A stretch of 48,823 nt of DNA from Mariaggregatimicrobium sp964498785 (GCA_964498785.1 CAZCJL010000047.1:1-48823); one strand, 5' to 3'; numbered from the stretch's first letter, positions 1 through 9,077 are shown. A program made the numbers and translations. Notes: generated by a model not told the origin, from the sequence alone.

Positions 1-43
1 CCGGGCTTGTCCCAAAATCTCCTGATTATTATAAAGTTAGGGG

Positions 44-66
44 ATTCCTGCATTCGCAGGAGTGAC
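44..66. repeat. Short hairpin repeat of the ATTCCTGC/GCAGGA type
   Basis: A perfect 6-bp inverted repeat (TCCTGC at 46-51, GCAGGA at 56-61) with a 4-nt loop is followed by GTGACA. I recognise the overall shape (ATTCCTGC, short loop, GCAGGAATGACA) as a kind of short palindromic sequence scattered through intergenic DNA of many bacterial genomes. It lies downstream of the cyclase gene. It has no U-tract, so it is a repeat rather than a simple terminator. Only one copy is visible in the window. Confidence 0.45.
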
Positions 67-205
67 ATCTGAATAGCTACAAACCACAGAGTTGCTAATA
101 CACCTGTTTCTTGAGTTGGGACTCGCCTTTTTCAGACAAATACGACGCATTCAATAAAAAGACATCTTTAAATCAGAATTTTAAGCAAGAAAAAAAGTGT
201 TTCCT

Positions 206-2329
206 TTAACTCTCGACATAACCTAATTTGAATATGCCATCCCAATTATCTGGTGGAGATTGTTCGAGAAAATCGAGACATCGTCGGATGTAAACGCGGG
301 AAGGTCCGTCATGCGGATAATATCGAAGAATTTGCTGAAATTGTTTAAGCGCTAAAAACCATCTGCGTGCATGAAATAATTCAACTGCATAAGCAAACGC
401 ATCTATTAACAACTCCTTATCCTGCGACGGGATCGAATAGATACCCAGCATCTCATAAATTTTTACTGGTTTGGTTTTTCCTTTTACTCTGACAATATCC
501 AGCATTCTGGCAATTGTGTTGCCATTAACGCAGCGGTACGTTGCTTCGCTGATGATTATATTGGTGTGATAAAATTTGTTTGCATTTTCCAGGCGCGCTC
601 CTAAATTTACCTCATCTCCGATGACAGTATAATCAAAAAGTTGAGCTGACCCAAGATTGCCAACAATCATTTTGCCTGTATTAATTCCAATTCCGATTTG
701 GAATCCCTCCACTTTTTTTTGTTGCCACCTTTTCTGCAAATATCGTAATTCATCCAGCATGTCCAGTGCGGTGACACATGCCCGTTCAGCGTGATTATCA
801 AAATAATAGGGGGCTCCGTAAAGTGCCATAATTTCATCACCAACGAATTTATCCAGGGTTCCATCGTGACGAAAAATAATTTTCACCATTGTGCTCAGGT
901 ATTCGGATAAATGTTTTACAACAAATTCAGGTTTATATTTTTCAGAAAAAGTTGTAAAGGATCTAATATCAGAAAAGAGAACAGTCAGTAACCTTCGTTC
1001 GCCTCCAAAAGTTGGGATTTCGCCAGTATTGAGCATTGTATCAACGACGCTTTGCGCCACATATTGCTGAAACGTTTTTCGATAGATTCCTTTTTCCCGT
1101 TGTTCATTGAATACGCGATGGGTAATATGAAAACCAAAGCTGAATATCATCACGACCAAATGAGTGATAATTTGCATCCAGATATGAAATTGCATAAAGA
1201 GAATGAACACCAAGGTAACAAATACGACGACAATAACTCCAAGCCCGATAATTCCCCGGTGTGGTTTACTCATTTTTGAAAGTATCATTGCGATAACGCT
1301 AAGAAGAACCAAAATAATAAATTCAACATAGAAAGGGGCGGCACGCACATGGTTATTGGTTATAATTGCATTTAATGCATTGGCATGCATTTCCACTCCC
1401 GGCATCTTGCGTTTTTTCCCATCATAGTCAAAAAAGGGTGTAAATTGATTATCCTGTAATTCTTCTGCTGACACACCAATTAATACAATTTTATCTTTAA
1501 AAATACCCGCTTGCTTGTGAATTTCAAAAATATTTGTATCCTCATCATGCCCCAAATTAAAGTCTGCATCATCCAGAACACTGGCAAACGAATAGGTGGG
1601 AAATGTCCGGGTTGGGCCGAAATAATTGATTAACATACTATCAAACGAGTACTTTGGAATTTCGAGCGATCCCAGAAAAAAATTATCCTGAAAATAAACT
1701 TTGATATCTCTGTTATCAATATTTTTTAAAACTCGCACTGCTTCAATAGCAAGGGGTAAATATATTTTTCCTCCGTAGAATTGGAACAGGATATACTTTC
1801 GGATAAATCCGTCAAGATCGTGACTAACGTTAGTAAAACCCCATGTGGCGCCGGCATTTAATAATGGATCAATAGGATCGAAAATATATCGATTGAGAAC
1901 ATTATTTCTACCAAATTCAATCGCGATTTTTCCGGCATAAACCACATTTCCAACATCTTGTGTTGCTTCAACTAAACGCCTGTCTTCATCAGGATTTAAA
2001 ATTGAATCTTCCGTGAATTCTACATCCACAACTATTAGCTTTGCACCGGCAGCGTTTAAATTGCGTAATACCCGTGCAAAATATGCCCGCGGAAAAGGCC
2101 ATTTCCGCTTTAGTGTTGCAAAGGTTTGATCATCAATTGCGACAATTACAATATCTGAATTTACCATAGACAATTCACCCCGGACTTCAAAACGGAGGTC
2201 ATAAAACTTGTGTTCCAAATTTTGAGCGACTCCACTCATTGCAAAAATGTAGGCAAAGAATAAAGCCAAAACCGTTAATCCGGTATCAATGATCCATTTG
2301 TTGATCGATTTCTTGCGTAATTTATTCAT
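206..2329 (-). CDS. CHASE2-domain class III adenylate cyclase (membrane sensor)
   Basis: This 707-aa membrane protein probably makes cAMP from ATP in response to an extracytoplasmic signal. An N-terminal membrane helix (about residues 11-31) precedes a periplasmic CHASE2 sensor region (about 40-330). Three more membrane helices follow (about 335-410), then a class III cyclase domain (about 440-620). Metal aspartates are visible in FSDIRSF and KFVGDEI. The lysine of LDKFVGD and the aspartate of FDYTVIGD fit adenine selection. NLGARLE supplies the transition-state Asn and Arg, so the site looks complete and ATP-specific. The C-terminal 80 residues are helical and TPR-like. The gene starts only 6 nt after the T-run of a terminator and has no visible Shine-Dalgarno site. 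It may be read through from, or functionally linked to, the FecR cluster upstream. The family call is firm; the signal is unknown. Confidence 0.9.
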   Translation of the reverse strand: MNKLRKKSINKWIIDTGLTVLALFFAYIFAMSGVAQNLEHKFYDLRFEVRGELSMVNSDIVIVAIDDQTFATLKRKWPFPRAYFARVLRNLNAAGAKLIVVDVEFTEDSILNPDEDRRLVEATQDVGNVVYAGKIAIEFGRNNVLNRYIFDPIDPLLNAGATWGFTNVSHDLDGFIRKYILFQFYGGKIYLPLAIEAVRVLKNIDNRDIKVYFQDNFFLGSLEIPKYSFDSMLINYFGPTRTFPTYSFASVLDDADFNLGHDEDTNIFEIHKQAGIFKDKIVLIGVSAEELQDNQFTPFFDYDGKKRKMPGVEMHANALNAIITNNHVRAAPFYVEFIILVLLSVIAMILSKMSKPHRGIIGLGVIVVVFVTLVFILFMQFHIWMQIITHLVVMIFSFGFHITHRVFNEQREKGIYRKTFQQYVAQSVVDTMLNTGEIPTFGGERRLLTVLFSDIRSFTTFSEKYKPEFVVKHLSEYLSTMVKIIFRHDGTLDKFVGDEIMALYGAPYYFDNHAERACVTALDMLDELRYLQKRWQQKKVEGFQIGIGINTGKMIVGNLGSAQLFDYTVIGDEVNLGARLENANKFYHTNIIISEATYRCVNGNTIARMLDIVRVKGKTKPVKIYEMLGIYSIPSQDKELLIDAFAYAVELFHARRWFLALKQFQQILRYYPHDGPSRVYIRRCLDFLEQSPPDNWDGIFKLGYVES

Positions 2330-2334
2330 ATTAT

Positions 2335-2371
2335 AAAAAAGGCAGAAATGACGTTATCCCCCTTTTCTGCC
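2335..2371 (-). terminator. Rho-independent terminator between the envelope-protein gene and the cyclase gene
   Basis: An 8-bp stem (GGCAGAAA at 2341-2348, TTTCTGCC at 2364-2371) is followed on the minus strand by six T residues (2340-2335). It lies after the stop of the 824-aa gene and immediately before the cyclase start at 2329. Partial read-through would couple the cyclase to the upstream operon. Confidence 0.7.
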
Positions 2372-2400
2372 TCAAAATTAAATTCTCTTTCTAACTGCTA

Positions 2401-4875
2401 TTAATATCGATATTCGTATCTGAACCTGAAAATGTTATCATTATATTTTGAACTATATTTATCGTTAAACCGAATCAAAAACATATCCAATCGAACAAAT
2501 TGCTTTAATGATATCTGATATATTCCCCCTAAATTAAATGAAGTTCGTCGATAATTTGTATATTTAACGATCTCGTTGTTGAACGGTTTTTTTCCCACCC
2601 CTGTTGTTGCAAATATACCAGAATTTACCCGTAATCTGTTTCGGAAAAATGAATAATCAACAGAAAATCCAAACTGGTTATAATCAAAAGAAGTTTTACT
2701 GGTATCCTCCCCCGTTTGTGAGCCATTACTTGAAAACGAAATTGTTGTCACCAACGGAATTTGATATCTGGTGCGTATTGTTAACATTCTAACATCGGAA
2801 GCAACATTCGCAGCGATTGAATTGTAATTATCATTGCGGTCTGAACCGATAAAACTCAACTGAATCGAACTGTTTGTCTCCCGAAATGGAAATTCATAAC
2901 CCAGTTGAATGGCAACGTCTTGATTTTGATTGCCAATTGCATTCAATGTATCGAGTCCATTTGACCGATTTTTTTCCCTTAAATTTAAGCTGACGGTTGG
3001 TAATCCCAAAATATGCGGATAATAATTGATCCCAAATTTGACAGCTATAATTTCAATTGGGTTTGTATTTTTATAACCGTCTTTTTCTAAATCAAGCCCA
3101 TCAATAAAATGCTCATAGCCCAACGTCAGATGGAGTTGATTTTGTAGCAATCGAATTCGGTCTGAAAGCGAAAAGCCTTGAATATTATTTCTTAAAAATG
3201 TATTTCCAAGTGAAACGTATTCCGCTCCGATTGAACGATATTGAAATTGAAATGAATTATGAAGCAGATGAATGTTTGCTTCAGCATTATAAGCCAATGA
3301 CGACAGTTCAAATGGATTTAATGGCGTGGTGCTGGTATTAAAAACAAATATATCCTCAAAATCATTCGGATCAATCGGGATTTCTGTTTCAAAAACCGAA
3401 TCAATCTGAGATTTGGTAATAGAGCCTTCACTAATATCCCGCGTAAGCAAGCTAAGTGCGACTCCTGCTTTTAGTACAAAACGCTGTCTAAACAAGGCAA
3501 TAAGCACATCAGAACCGATAACGACATTATCTTTAGGCTGAATACCAATATCAATCGAGCGAATATCGTCTTTTACTTTCAGATAATTGAATCCAAGTTG
3601 AAAATTATGACCACTGCCAAAACTGGGACGGACTGCTACTAACTTTCGCCGATAATCGCCGTACCGGTATGTTCGCAGTGTATCGTTCGTTATCGGATCC
3701 AGCTCCACAGACAACAACGCTCCTTCCAGGCCACGCTGCGTTTCTCCCTGAACAATTTTTAAATTGAAAAATCCCAGCTTCAAATCTCCTTCAATTCCCC
3801 GAACACGGTTCCCCCACAACATTAAATTATTCAGTAGCGGATTTGTGTCGCCAAGTCGTATTCCAAGCCAGCGGGTCTTAACTTCCCAAAAATAGCGATT
3901 ACGGGGCTGGCTACCCGGATATTCAAAAGAAGTAACATAAATCGAACTCCGGTAGTGAATGCCTCCGATACTACCGGATATGTTCACGCCAGTATTTACA
4001 GATGACAATGAACTATCACTAATATTTTCAGTTCTTGCATCAAAATAAATGTTTCCGTTAAGATATTTCGATGGTGAAAATTTTTTGTCCTTTGTATGTT
4101 TTACGTGAAAACTCCATTCCACCGGCTTAAACAGGCCCTCTTTAGAATCGGTGAAAAGAATTTTAACAGAATGATTTCCGGCAGAAATATCATGAGGAAC
4201 ATACGTAATTAGAAAGGTGGAAATTTCTGTTTTAGTGGTTACATCTTTGTCGTCAAAATAGAGTTTTATTTTATCCTGATTAAGATGACCTTCTTTTTCA
4301 CTCAAAGAGACTGCCACCACAACATCTTCTTTTTGAACATCAGAACCCGGTTCCGGGCTTAATATTGCAATTTTGACAATTGCGCCGGTCGCAGATTTTA
4401 TGTTCATCTCTGAAAATTGAAAACCAACGCCTTTTGATTTCGATTCCTCAATAATTTGAACAACAAACGGTTCACTCATGGGATTTGCAGCCGGACTGGT
4501 TATCATCTTTTTATTGGCAAAAGCGGCTACAATAAAATATTCAATTTCAGGTGCAATGACTTTTCCGGCCGGGATTAATCCGCGATACGATTCAGTCTGT
4601 AATTGCATTTCCACATATTCAAATTGGGTAGCCCCTTTTTCCCGAAAATATATTAACATCCGTTCCGGTTGCGCCATCGGAAATGTCAATTTTGCAGTAA
4701 TCTCAAGCGGGTATCCTTCAACTCCGTGCTCCGGGGGGAAATGGATTAAATTACCAAAATTTTGGCTGCTTGTAATAACATTTGATATTAAGAGAAAAAT
4801 GATCAGGGATATCATAGCCGGGAAATGATGACAATATTTTACCACGCGTATTTCACCTGTTTTGTTACTTTTCAC
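2401..4875 (-). CDS. Large secreted/outer-membrane protein with Ig-like N-terminus, function unknown
   Basis: This 824-aa protein is not assigned to a named family. A signal-anchor-like segment (ISLIIFLLISNVI) lies near the N-terminus. Ig-like beta domains follow over about residues 40-260. From about residue 275 to the end there are alternating hydrophobic/aromatic strands, ending in ...FRYEYRY. That pattern resembles an outer-membrane beta-barrel, so it may display or secrete something at the cell surface. The annotated start is GTG, overlapping the stop of the upstream FecR gene by 11 nt. A GTG at codon 11, preceded by AGGTGA, and an ATG at codon 21 are alternatives. The tight overlap indicates translational coupling with FecR. 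An envelope location is inferred; the function is not known. Confidence 0.6.
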   Translation of the reverse strand: MKSNKTGEIRVVKYCHHFPAMISLIIFLLISNVITSSQNFGNLIHFPPEHGVEGYPLEITAKLTFPMAQPERMLIYFREKGATQFEYVEMQLQTESYRGLIPAGKVIAPEIEYFIVAAFANKKMITSPAANPMSEPFVVQIIEESKSKGVGFQFSEMNIKSATGAIVKIAILSPEPGSDVQKEDVVVAVSLSEKEGHLNQDKIKLYFDDKDVTTKTEISTFLITYVPHDISAGNHSVKILFTDSKEGLFKPVEWSFHVKHTKDKKFSPSKYLNGNIYFDARTENISDSSLSSVNTGVNISGSIGGIHYRSSIYVTSFEYPGSQPRNRYFWEVKTRWLGIRLGDTNPLLNNLMLWGNRVRGIEGDLKLGFFNLKIVQGETQRGLEGALLSVELDPITNDTLRTYRYGDYRRKLVAVRPSFGSGHNFQLGFNYLKVKDDIRSIDIGIQPKDNVVIGSDVLIALFRQRFVLKAGVALSLLTRDISEGSITKSQIDSVFETEIPIDPNDFEDIFVFNTSTTPLNPFELSSLAYNAEANIHLLHNSFQFQYRSIGAEYVSLGNTFLRNNIQGFSLSDRIRLLQNQLHLTLGYEHFIDGLDLEKDGYKNTNPIEIIAVKFGINYYPHILGLPTVSLNLREKNRSNGLDTLNAIGNQNQDVAIQLGYEFPFRETNSSIQLSFIGSDRNDNYNSIAANVASDVRMLTIRTRYQIPLVTTISFSSNGSQTGEDTSKTSFDYNQFGFSVDYSFFRNRLRVNSGIFATTGVGKKPFNNEIVKYTNYRRTSFNLGGIYQISLKQFVRLDMFLIRFNDKYSSKYNDNIFRFRYEYRY

Positions 4876-5554
4876 GATATTTTATTTTTAATGTCTTAAG
4901 GTTACCATCATCATCCTGAAATTCAAATTCCAGTTGGTTATCCTCTACCGGATTATCACCCCAATCTGGTTTTTGATCAAGTTCCGTTTTCTGGGAAAAT
5001 GGTGCTTTATTTTTGCTGCTAAACCCGGTATACCCTTCTTCGACCAGGACTTTTCCAAACGTGTTAATTAATGCAACCAATCCTTCATCACAAATAATCG
5101 TACAATTTCCCTGTTCATCAACCAGACAGAAAAATTTTGTTCCCTTTACCGCGGCGACTCCCGATGGTGTTTCCAGATAAAAACGGGACTTTTGGCGCTG
5201 TACACTTACCCAAATTTTTCCGAATGCAAATTTTAGCCGTTTGACAATAGACGATTTTTCCCGTTTACCTTTAATTGCCAGGCTCGAATTTTCCCGTATT
5301 TTAACCAGACTTTTATCATCTGTAAATATAACAACAACAAGCGCATCATTTCCGGTTTTAATAATATCTCCGGAATTCAACCGCATTCCGATTACACCTT
5401 TTATCCATTGGCCACTTGTTGCCTGATGTATTTTTATCTCACCTCTGGCCTTTAAAATCAATGCAATATCTGATTCTTCATCAGCGAATACAGTACCGCA
5501 TACCAGGCAGCACATAACCACACAAACAAAAATGCAATTCATTTTTATTTTCAT
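4865..5554 (-). CDS. FecR-domain secreted protein
   Basis: This 229-aa protein has an N-terminal signal peptide (cleavage likely after FADEE or slightly before) and a FecR domain. Within it, LNSGDIIKTGNDA and ETPSGVAAVKGTKF match the family hallmark, in which a GVAAVRGTEF-like strand is followed by a glycine-rich EG turn. There is no N-terminal anti-sigma region and no sigma factor gene nearby, so it is not a classical FecR regulator. Standalone secreted FecR proteins of this type are often found beside CHASE2 cyclases and other envelope sensors, and I infer such a role here. It starts 4 nt after the stop of the upstream gene and overlaps the downstream one by 11 nt, so the three form one operon. 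The C-terminal 50 residues are acidic. Confidence 0.8.
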   Translation of the reverse strand: MKIKMNCIFVCVVMCCLVCGTVFADEESDIALILKARGEIKIHQATSGQWIKGVIGMRLNSGDIIKTGNDALVVVIFTDDKSLVKIRENSSLAIKGKREKSSIVKRLKFAFGKIWVSVQRQKSRFYLETPSGVAAVKGTKFFCLVDEQGNCTIICDEGLVALINTFGKVLVEEGYTGFSSKNKAPFSQKTELDQKPDWGDNPVEDNQLEFEFQDDDGNLKTLKIKYREK

Positions 5555-5558
5555 TTTA

Positions 5559-6641
5559 TCACTCTATTCTAAAATTTTCTATTTGTATCTCATTGTTTGA
5601 TAACGCCACCAGGAGTGTATTTAATTCCTGCAAATTGATATGCGCGCCATTTTTACGAACAATCCCTGTTGATTGATAATTTTTTAGCGCCCCATTTTCA
5701 CCAAATATTTGTCTGTAGTTATCATCTCCCAACAAAATTTTCAAGTAATTTAATATTTGAAAATGCTTACTATTTTTTACGTTTTCTTGAACATCAGCAA
5801 TTCGAAATCCCCATATCTCACTCGGATATTCTATTGTTGTATTTGAAGTGGCGACCAGAGCTGTTATTTGCCAAAAATAAGTTAGCCCGATTTCTAAAGG
5901 AAAGGCATTTGCAACAGGATATTGTACGGATTTTTGATTCTCAGCAACATACTCAAATCGTGGTGCGTTATTCATCGCCTCTTCGGGCGAATTGTTACCT
6001 GGCATTTTCTCACATACACGCAGTCTAAAAGTCGTGGCGTTTGATTCCCATCGGAAATGAGGTAATTTTGTATAAATTTCAATTATATCTGAAATATCTG
6101 CTCGATCTCCCGGAGATATCAGATCAATGCTAATCTGATCTGAAATCATGAAACTTATAGCAGTTTCATCAAGCTGATTATGATCCTGACTATTAAATAG
6201 ATTAAAAATGAATTTATAATGACCGGCCGGTATTTTACCGCTCGATAAAATATAATCCAGAATATCGCTTGCTGTTTCCTTGTTAATTCTGTATTCTTTT
6301 AATCCATACGCTCCTGTTCCGGAGAAAAAATCCTGATTCGTTAGAGATAATCCAACTACCGGGACGTCAAATGGCTTACTTTGTCCCTGTAAAATTTCAC
6401 TCACCTGGCCTGTAAAACGATTTTCAAATATAAACGTTACTCTAAAAAACACTGAAGATGCTGTTTGTTGCGAGTTCTGAAATCGGATCCAGAATAATAA
6501 CGGACTTGTCCCTTTTTGAGTCAAATCCAGATCATTAATAAATAACTGTTTAATATCTTCATTATATAATCCGGCGTCTATGGAAACATTTGCCCATGTA
6601 TTACTCGCCAGAAATAAAATCAGGAATAATATCTTTTTCAT
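5559..6641 (-). CDS. Secreted protein with a fibronectin/Ig-like domain, function unknown
   Basis: This is a 360-aa exported protein. The ATG at 6641 is preferred over an upstream TTG at 6653 because GGAG lies about 6 nt before it and the signal peptide (KKILFLILFLASNTWA) then sits at the N-terminus. The N-terminal half is beta-rich. A segment around residues 175-285 contains PHFRWES, RLRVCE and YFWQITA, the spacing seen in FN3-like domains of FCB-group envelope proteins. The C-terminal 70 residues look helical. It is the first gene of the cluster with FecR and the 824-aa protein, separated from FecR by 4 nt. No catalytic motif is visible, so a structural or adaptor role at the envelope is inferred. 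Confidence 0.55.
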   Translation of the reverse strand: MKKILFLILFLASNTWANVSIDAGLYNEDIKQLFINDLDLTQKGTSPLLFWIRFQNSQQTASSVFFRVTFIFENRFTGQVSEILQGQSKPFDVPVVGLSLTNQDFFSGTGAYGLKEYRINKETASDILDYILSSGKIPAGHYKFIFNLFNSQDHNQLDETAISFMISDQISIDLISPGDRADISDIIEIYTKLPHFRWESNATTFRLRVCEKMPGNNSPEEAMNNAPRFEYVAENQKSVQYPVANAFPLEIGLTYFWQITALVATSNTTIEYPSEIWGFRIADVQENVKNSKHFQILNYLKILLGDDNYRQIFGENGALKNYQSTGIVRKNGAHINLQELNTLLVALSNNEIQIENFRIE

Positions 6642-6947
6642 ACCGCGCTCCAATTATTAATTAAGTTGCCATATTTGCAATAATAGTGCCATTTTACTTA
6701 TCTTATGTAACATCATACCTATAACTTTTTATTATTATTTGATATCTGCAAATAATCAATCCAAAACAGTCAATCACTTGCTTACGGTATTATAATGTTA
6801 TTGAAAACAGTGAATAATTTCCTTTCAATGAAAATAGTTAATAACTGCCCCAAATCAAAACAACAGAAATGATATGTACTTGAGTTGAGCGATTTAAAAC
6901 ACAAATTATACAACATAAGGCACAATAACATTCAAAATTGAACTAGA
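6642..6947. other. AT-rich intergenic region upstream of the FecR cluster
   Basis: About 300 bases lie between the cluster start and the terminator of the ROK gene. They should hold the promoter of the minus-strand cluster, but I cannot place convincing -35/-10 boxes with normal spacing. I see no RNA gene or small coding region here. Confidence 0.4.
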
Positions 6948-6976
6948 TAAAAAAAGCAGGCCATGCAAACCTGCTT
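6948..6976 (-). terminator. Rho-independent terminator of the ROK kinase gene
   Basis: A perfect 7-bp stem (AAGCAGG at 6954-6960, CCTGCTT at 6970-6976) with a 9-nt loop is followed on the minus strand by a run of T residues. It lies about 70 nt beyond the ROK stop codon. Confidence 0.8.
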
Positions 6977-7042
6977 CAATGTATGAGATAGAAATATGGT
7001 GATATTCGGGATTAAACTAAAAAATTGATTCGGCTGGATGGA

Positions 7043-7930
7043 TCAGGCAAATAATTGTGCGGCAGCTCCCAACACGCCGGCGTCATTTCCGAGGGTAGCA
7101 TGTAGAATGCTTAAATGTTGCCGAGGTGTCGGATTGATGTATTTATGTACATTTTCAATCATCGGTTGTTCAAAAAATGCAAATGCATTGCTAACCGAAC
7201 CGCCGATAACGAAAACATCGGGATCCAGAAAATTGACCATAATCGCGATTATTTTCCCCAAATGAACCCCGAATTCATGCCAGGCTTTAATTGCGGTTTC
7301 GTCTCCTGCTTTCGCATTTTCAAAAATTTCGAGTGAACTGATTTTTTCGCCGGTCATAGCTTGATAGGCTTTTACAACGCCACGTGCAGCGCCAAACTCC
7401 TCGAAATTCAAATCCTGGTAAGGTGAATTCCAAACTTCAGCAGCAGTTCCGGTTGAACCACTGAATATCTTTTTATCAAGCACAATACCGCATCCAAAAC
7501 CAGTTCCGAGAGTCACGCCGCAAACTATATTCAATCCCTTGCCTGCTCCCCAAAAGGCTTCACCGAGAACAAAACAATTAGCGTCGTTATTCACAACAAC
7601 CGGCACATTAAATTGATCCTCAATCTTTTGCTTGAGTGGAAAATTTCGTAAAGTTGGCAAATTTGGTGTATTTAAGATGATCCCCTTGTCCAAATCCAAT
7701 GGCCCGGGTGAACCAATCCCAATTCCTGCGATTTTGGTAATGTTTTTACCAGCCGTTTGCAACGCATCGTTGATTGTTTTGACCATGCTTTGTACAATTT
7801 CATGCGACGGTCGTTGCGCTTCTGTTGGTGTGATCACTGGCTTTCCTAATATTTCACCATTTTCCGAAATAATGGCTGTTTTAATTTTCGTTCCCCCGAA
7901 ATCAATTCCTACTGTTATTTTATCTTTCAT
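7043..7930 (-). CDS. ROK-family sugar kinase
   Basis: This 295-aa cytoplasmic protein has the ROK fold. The ATP phosphate loop GIDFGGTKIKTAII is at the N-terminus. The catalytic aspartate lies in VVNNDANCF, and a glycine-rich GVTLGTGFGCGI loop follows. Such proteins phosphorylate glucose, N-acetylhexosamines or allose, or act as repressors when fused to a helix-turn-helix domain, which is absent here. The usual zinc-binding CxCGxxGC segment and the preceding ExGH motif are missing; the equivalent region reads AAEVWNS...FEEFGAARG. A generic glucokinase label is therefore unsafe and the substrate is unknown. The gene is monocistronic with its own terminator, and divergent from the HAD gene across a 94-nt spacer. 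Confidence 0.8.
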   Translation of the reverse strand: MKDKITVGIDFGGTKIKTAIISENGEILGKPVITPTEAQRPSHEIVQSMVKTINDALQTAGKNITKIAGIGIGSPGPLDLDKGIILNTPNLPTLRNFPLKQKIEDQFNVPVVVNNDANCFVLGEAFWGAGKGLNIVCGVTLGTGFGCGIVLDKKIFSGSTGTAAEVWNSPYQDLNFEEFGAARGVVKAYQAMTGEKISSLEIFENAKAGDETAIKAWHEFGVHLGKIIAIMVNFLDPDVFVIGGSVSNAFAFFEQPMIENVHKYINPTPRQHLSILHATLGNDAGVLGAAAQLFA

Positions 7931-8024
7931 AATTCCCCAAAAACACTTGATTTTTATTCATTTTTTAGTTAAGTTAGTTCGGACAAACAATGAATACCTA
8001 CTGATTATTAAAACGGATGCGACA

Positions 8025-8639
8025 ATGATAAAAGTAATTATCTTTGATCTTGGCGGTGTATTGATCAACCTCAATTTCAATGTTTTTTTTAAACGCATAT
8101 CTCAGGTAACCGGTCTACCCATCAATGAGTTGAGCAATCACAAATATTCTAATATTGTCAATCGATTCATGTCTGGTGTAATAACCGGAGAACAACTACA
8201 TCAGGAGTTATGCAAGTTATCACAAATTAATATTTCGCTGAAAAAGTTAAAAGATGCCTGGTCCGCGGTATTAGCTTCACAAAAAAATGATGTTGCTAAA
8301 ATTGTTACAGAGCTGCATCACACATTTCAAGTGGCCTTACTTTCAAATACTGACCCCTGGCATTTTGAATATTGTCGGCAAAATTTTCCAATCGTTAATA
8401 CATTTAAGCACGTTTTTCTGTCTTATGAGCTACATCTTCTAAAACCTGATCCTGAATTTTACATTAAGGTATCTCACTCTCTGGGTGTTCGGCATGAAGA
8501 ATGTTTATTTATTGATGATACTGAGGTGAATGTTAAATCAGCAGGAGATGTTGGCTACCATGTCATACATTTTAAGGATGCAGAACAATTAAAAAAAGAG
8601 TTATTAAAACGCAACCTCAATCTTTTCTCTTCGAGTTAA
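8025..8639 (+). CDS. HAD-superfamily hydrolase (subfamily IA, YihX-like)
   Basis: This 204-aa protein is probably a soluble sugar-phosphate or nucleotide phosphatase. Motif I is IFDLGGVLI with the nucleophilic aspartate near residue 8. Motif II is ALLSNTD, motif III is the lysine of LLKPDPEFY, and motif IV is CLFIDDTEVN. A helical cap follows motif I, as in subfamily IA. The ATG at 8025 is chosen because motif I should lie within the first residues. The open frame extends about 130 codons upstream, but that part is antisense to the ROK gene. The last 23 nt overlap, tail to tail, the 3' end of the next gene on the other strand. The substrate cannot be told from sequence. Confidence 0.85.
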   Translation: MIKVIIFDLGGVLINLNFNVFFKRISQVTGLPINELSNHKYSNIVNRFMSGVITGEQLHQELCKLSQINISLKKLKDAWSAVLASQKNDVAKIVTELHHTFQVALLSNTDPWHFEYCRQNFPIVNTFKHVFLSYELHLLKPDPEFYIKVSHSLGVRHEECLFIDDTEVNVKSAGDVGYHVIHFKDAEQLKKELLKRNLNLFSSS

Positions 8640-8985
8640 GCGAGAGGATCCGTGCTCCATCTTCTGACGTTTTTTTATCTCCGCCAGATGTATCATTTTG
8701 TTCTGTTTCAGTTTCAGCTTTGTGAATATGATTTGGCGCCACCACTTTTTCAATGTGGATCCGAGTTCCTTTCATTGTAAATTCAGCGCCGCGTATCTGT
8801 TCATTGTCCAAAACCCAGGTAAAAGTGGTTAAAGGAACTTGAAGCAACAAAAAGGACACCTGCCACCAGCCGGCTTTTACATCATTCACGATTTTTTCAA
8901 CACGGGCAAAAAATGCTGGTTGTTCATTTACATAAATGAGGACAACATCATTTTCAATAATTGACTTTTTCTGTTGGTAAAGCAT
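8617..8985 (-). CDS. Conserved-looking hypothetical protein
   Basis: This 122-aa protein has no domain I recognise. The first 85 residues are compact and beta-rich (VLIYVNEQPAFFARVEKIV, GWWQVSFLLLQVPLTTFTW), suggesting a small barrel. The last 40 are polar and charged and probably disordered. There is no signal peptide or membrane segment. An AAGGA element lies just upstream of the ATG. It overlaps the HAD gene tail to tail by 23 nt and is divergent from the lipoprotein gene at 9078. Confidence 0.55.
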   Translation of the reverse strand: MLYQQKKSIIENDVVLIYVNEQPAFFARVEKIVNDVKAGWWQVSFLLLQVPLTTFTWVLDNEQIRGAEFTMKGTRIHIEKVVAPNHIHKAETETEQNDTSGGDKKTSEDGARILSLNSKRKD

Positions 8986-9077
8986 TTTCCTTCAATCTAT
9001 TGTTTAATATACATGGTTAATAAAATACAAATTTTCTGATAGACAAACAAGATATTTTTTATTCAGGGAGAAAAATA

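Noticed and set aside
4865..5554. FecR as anti-sigma/siderophore signalling regulator
   Set aside because: No inner-membrane anti-sigma region and no ECF sigma gene adjacent; it is an exported FecR-fold protein.
7632..8024. N-terminal extension of the HAD protein by about 130 residues
   Set aside because: It is antisense to the ROK kinase gene, lacks family similarity, and HAD motif I must lie at the start of the protein.
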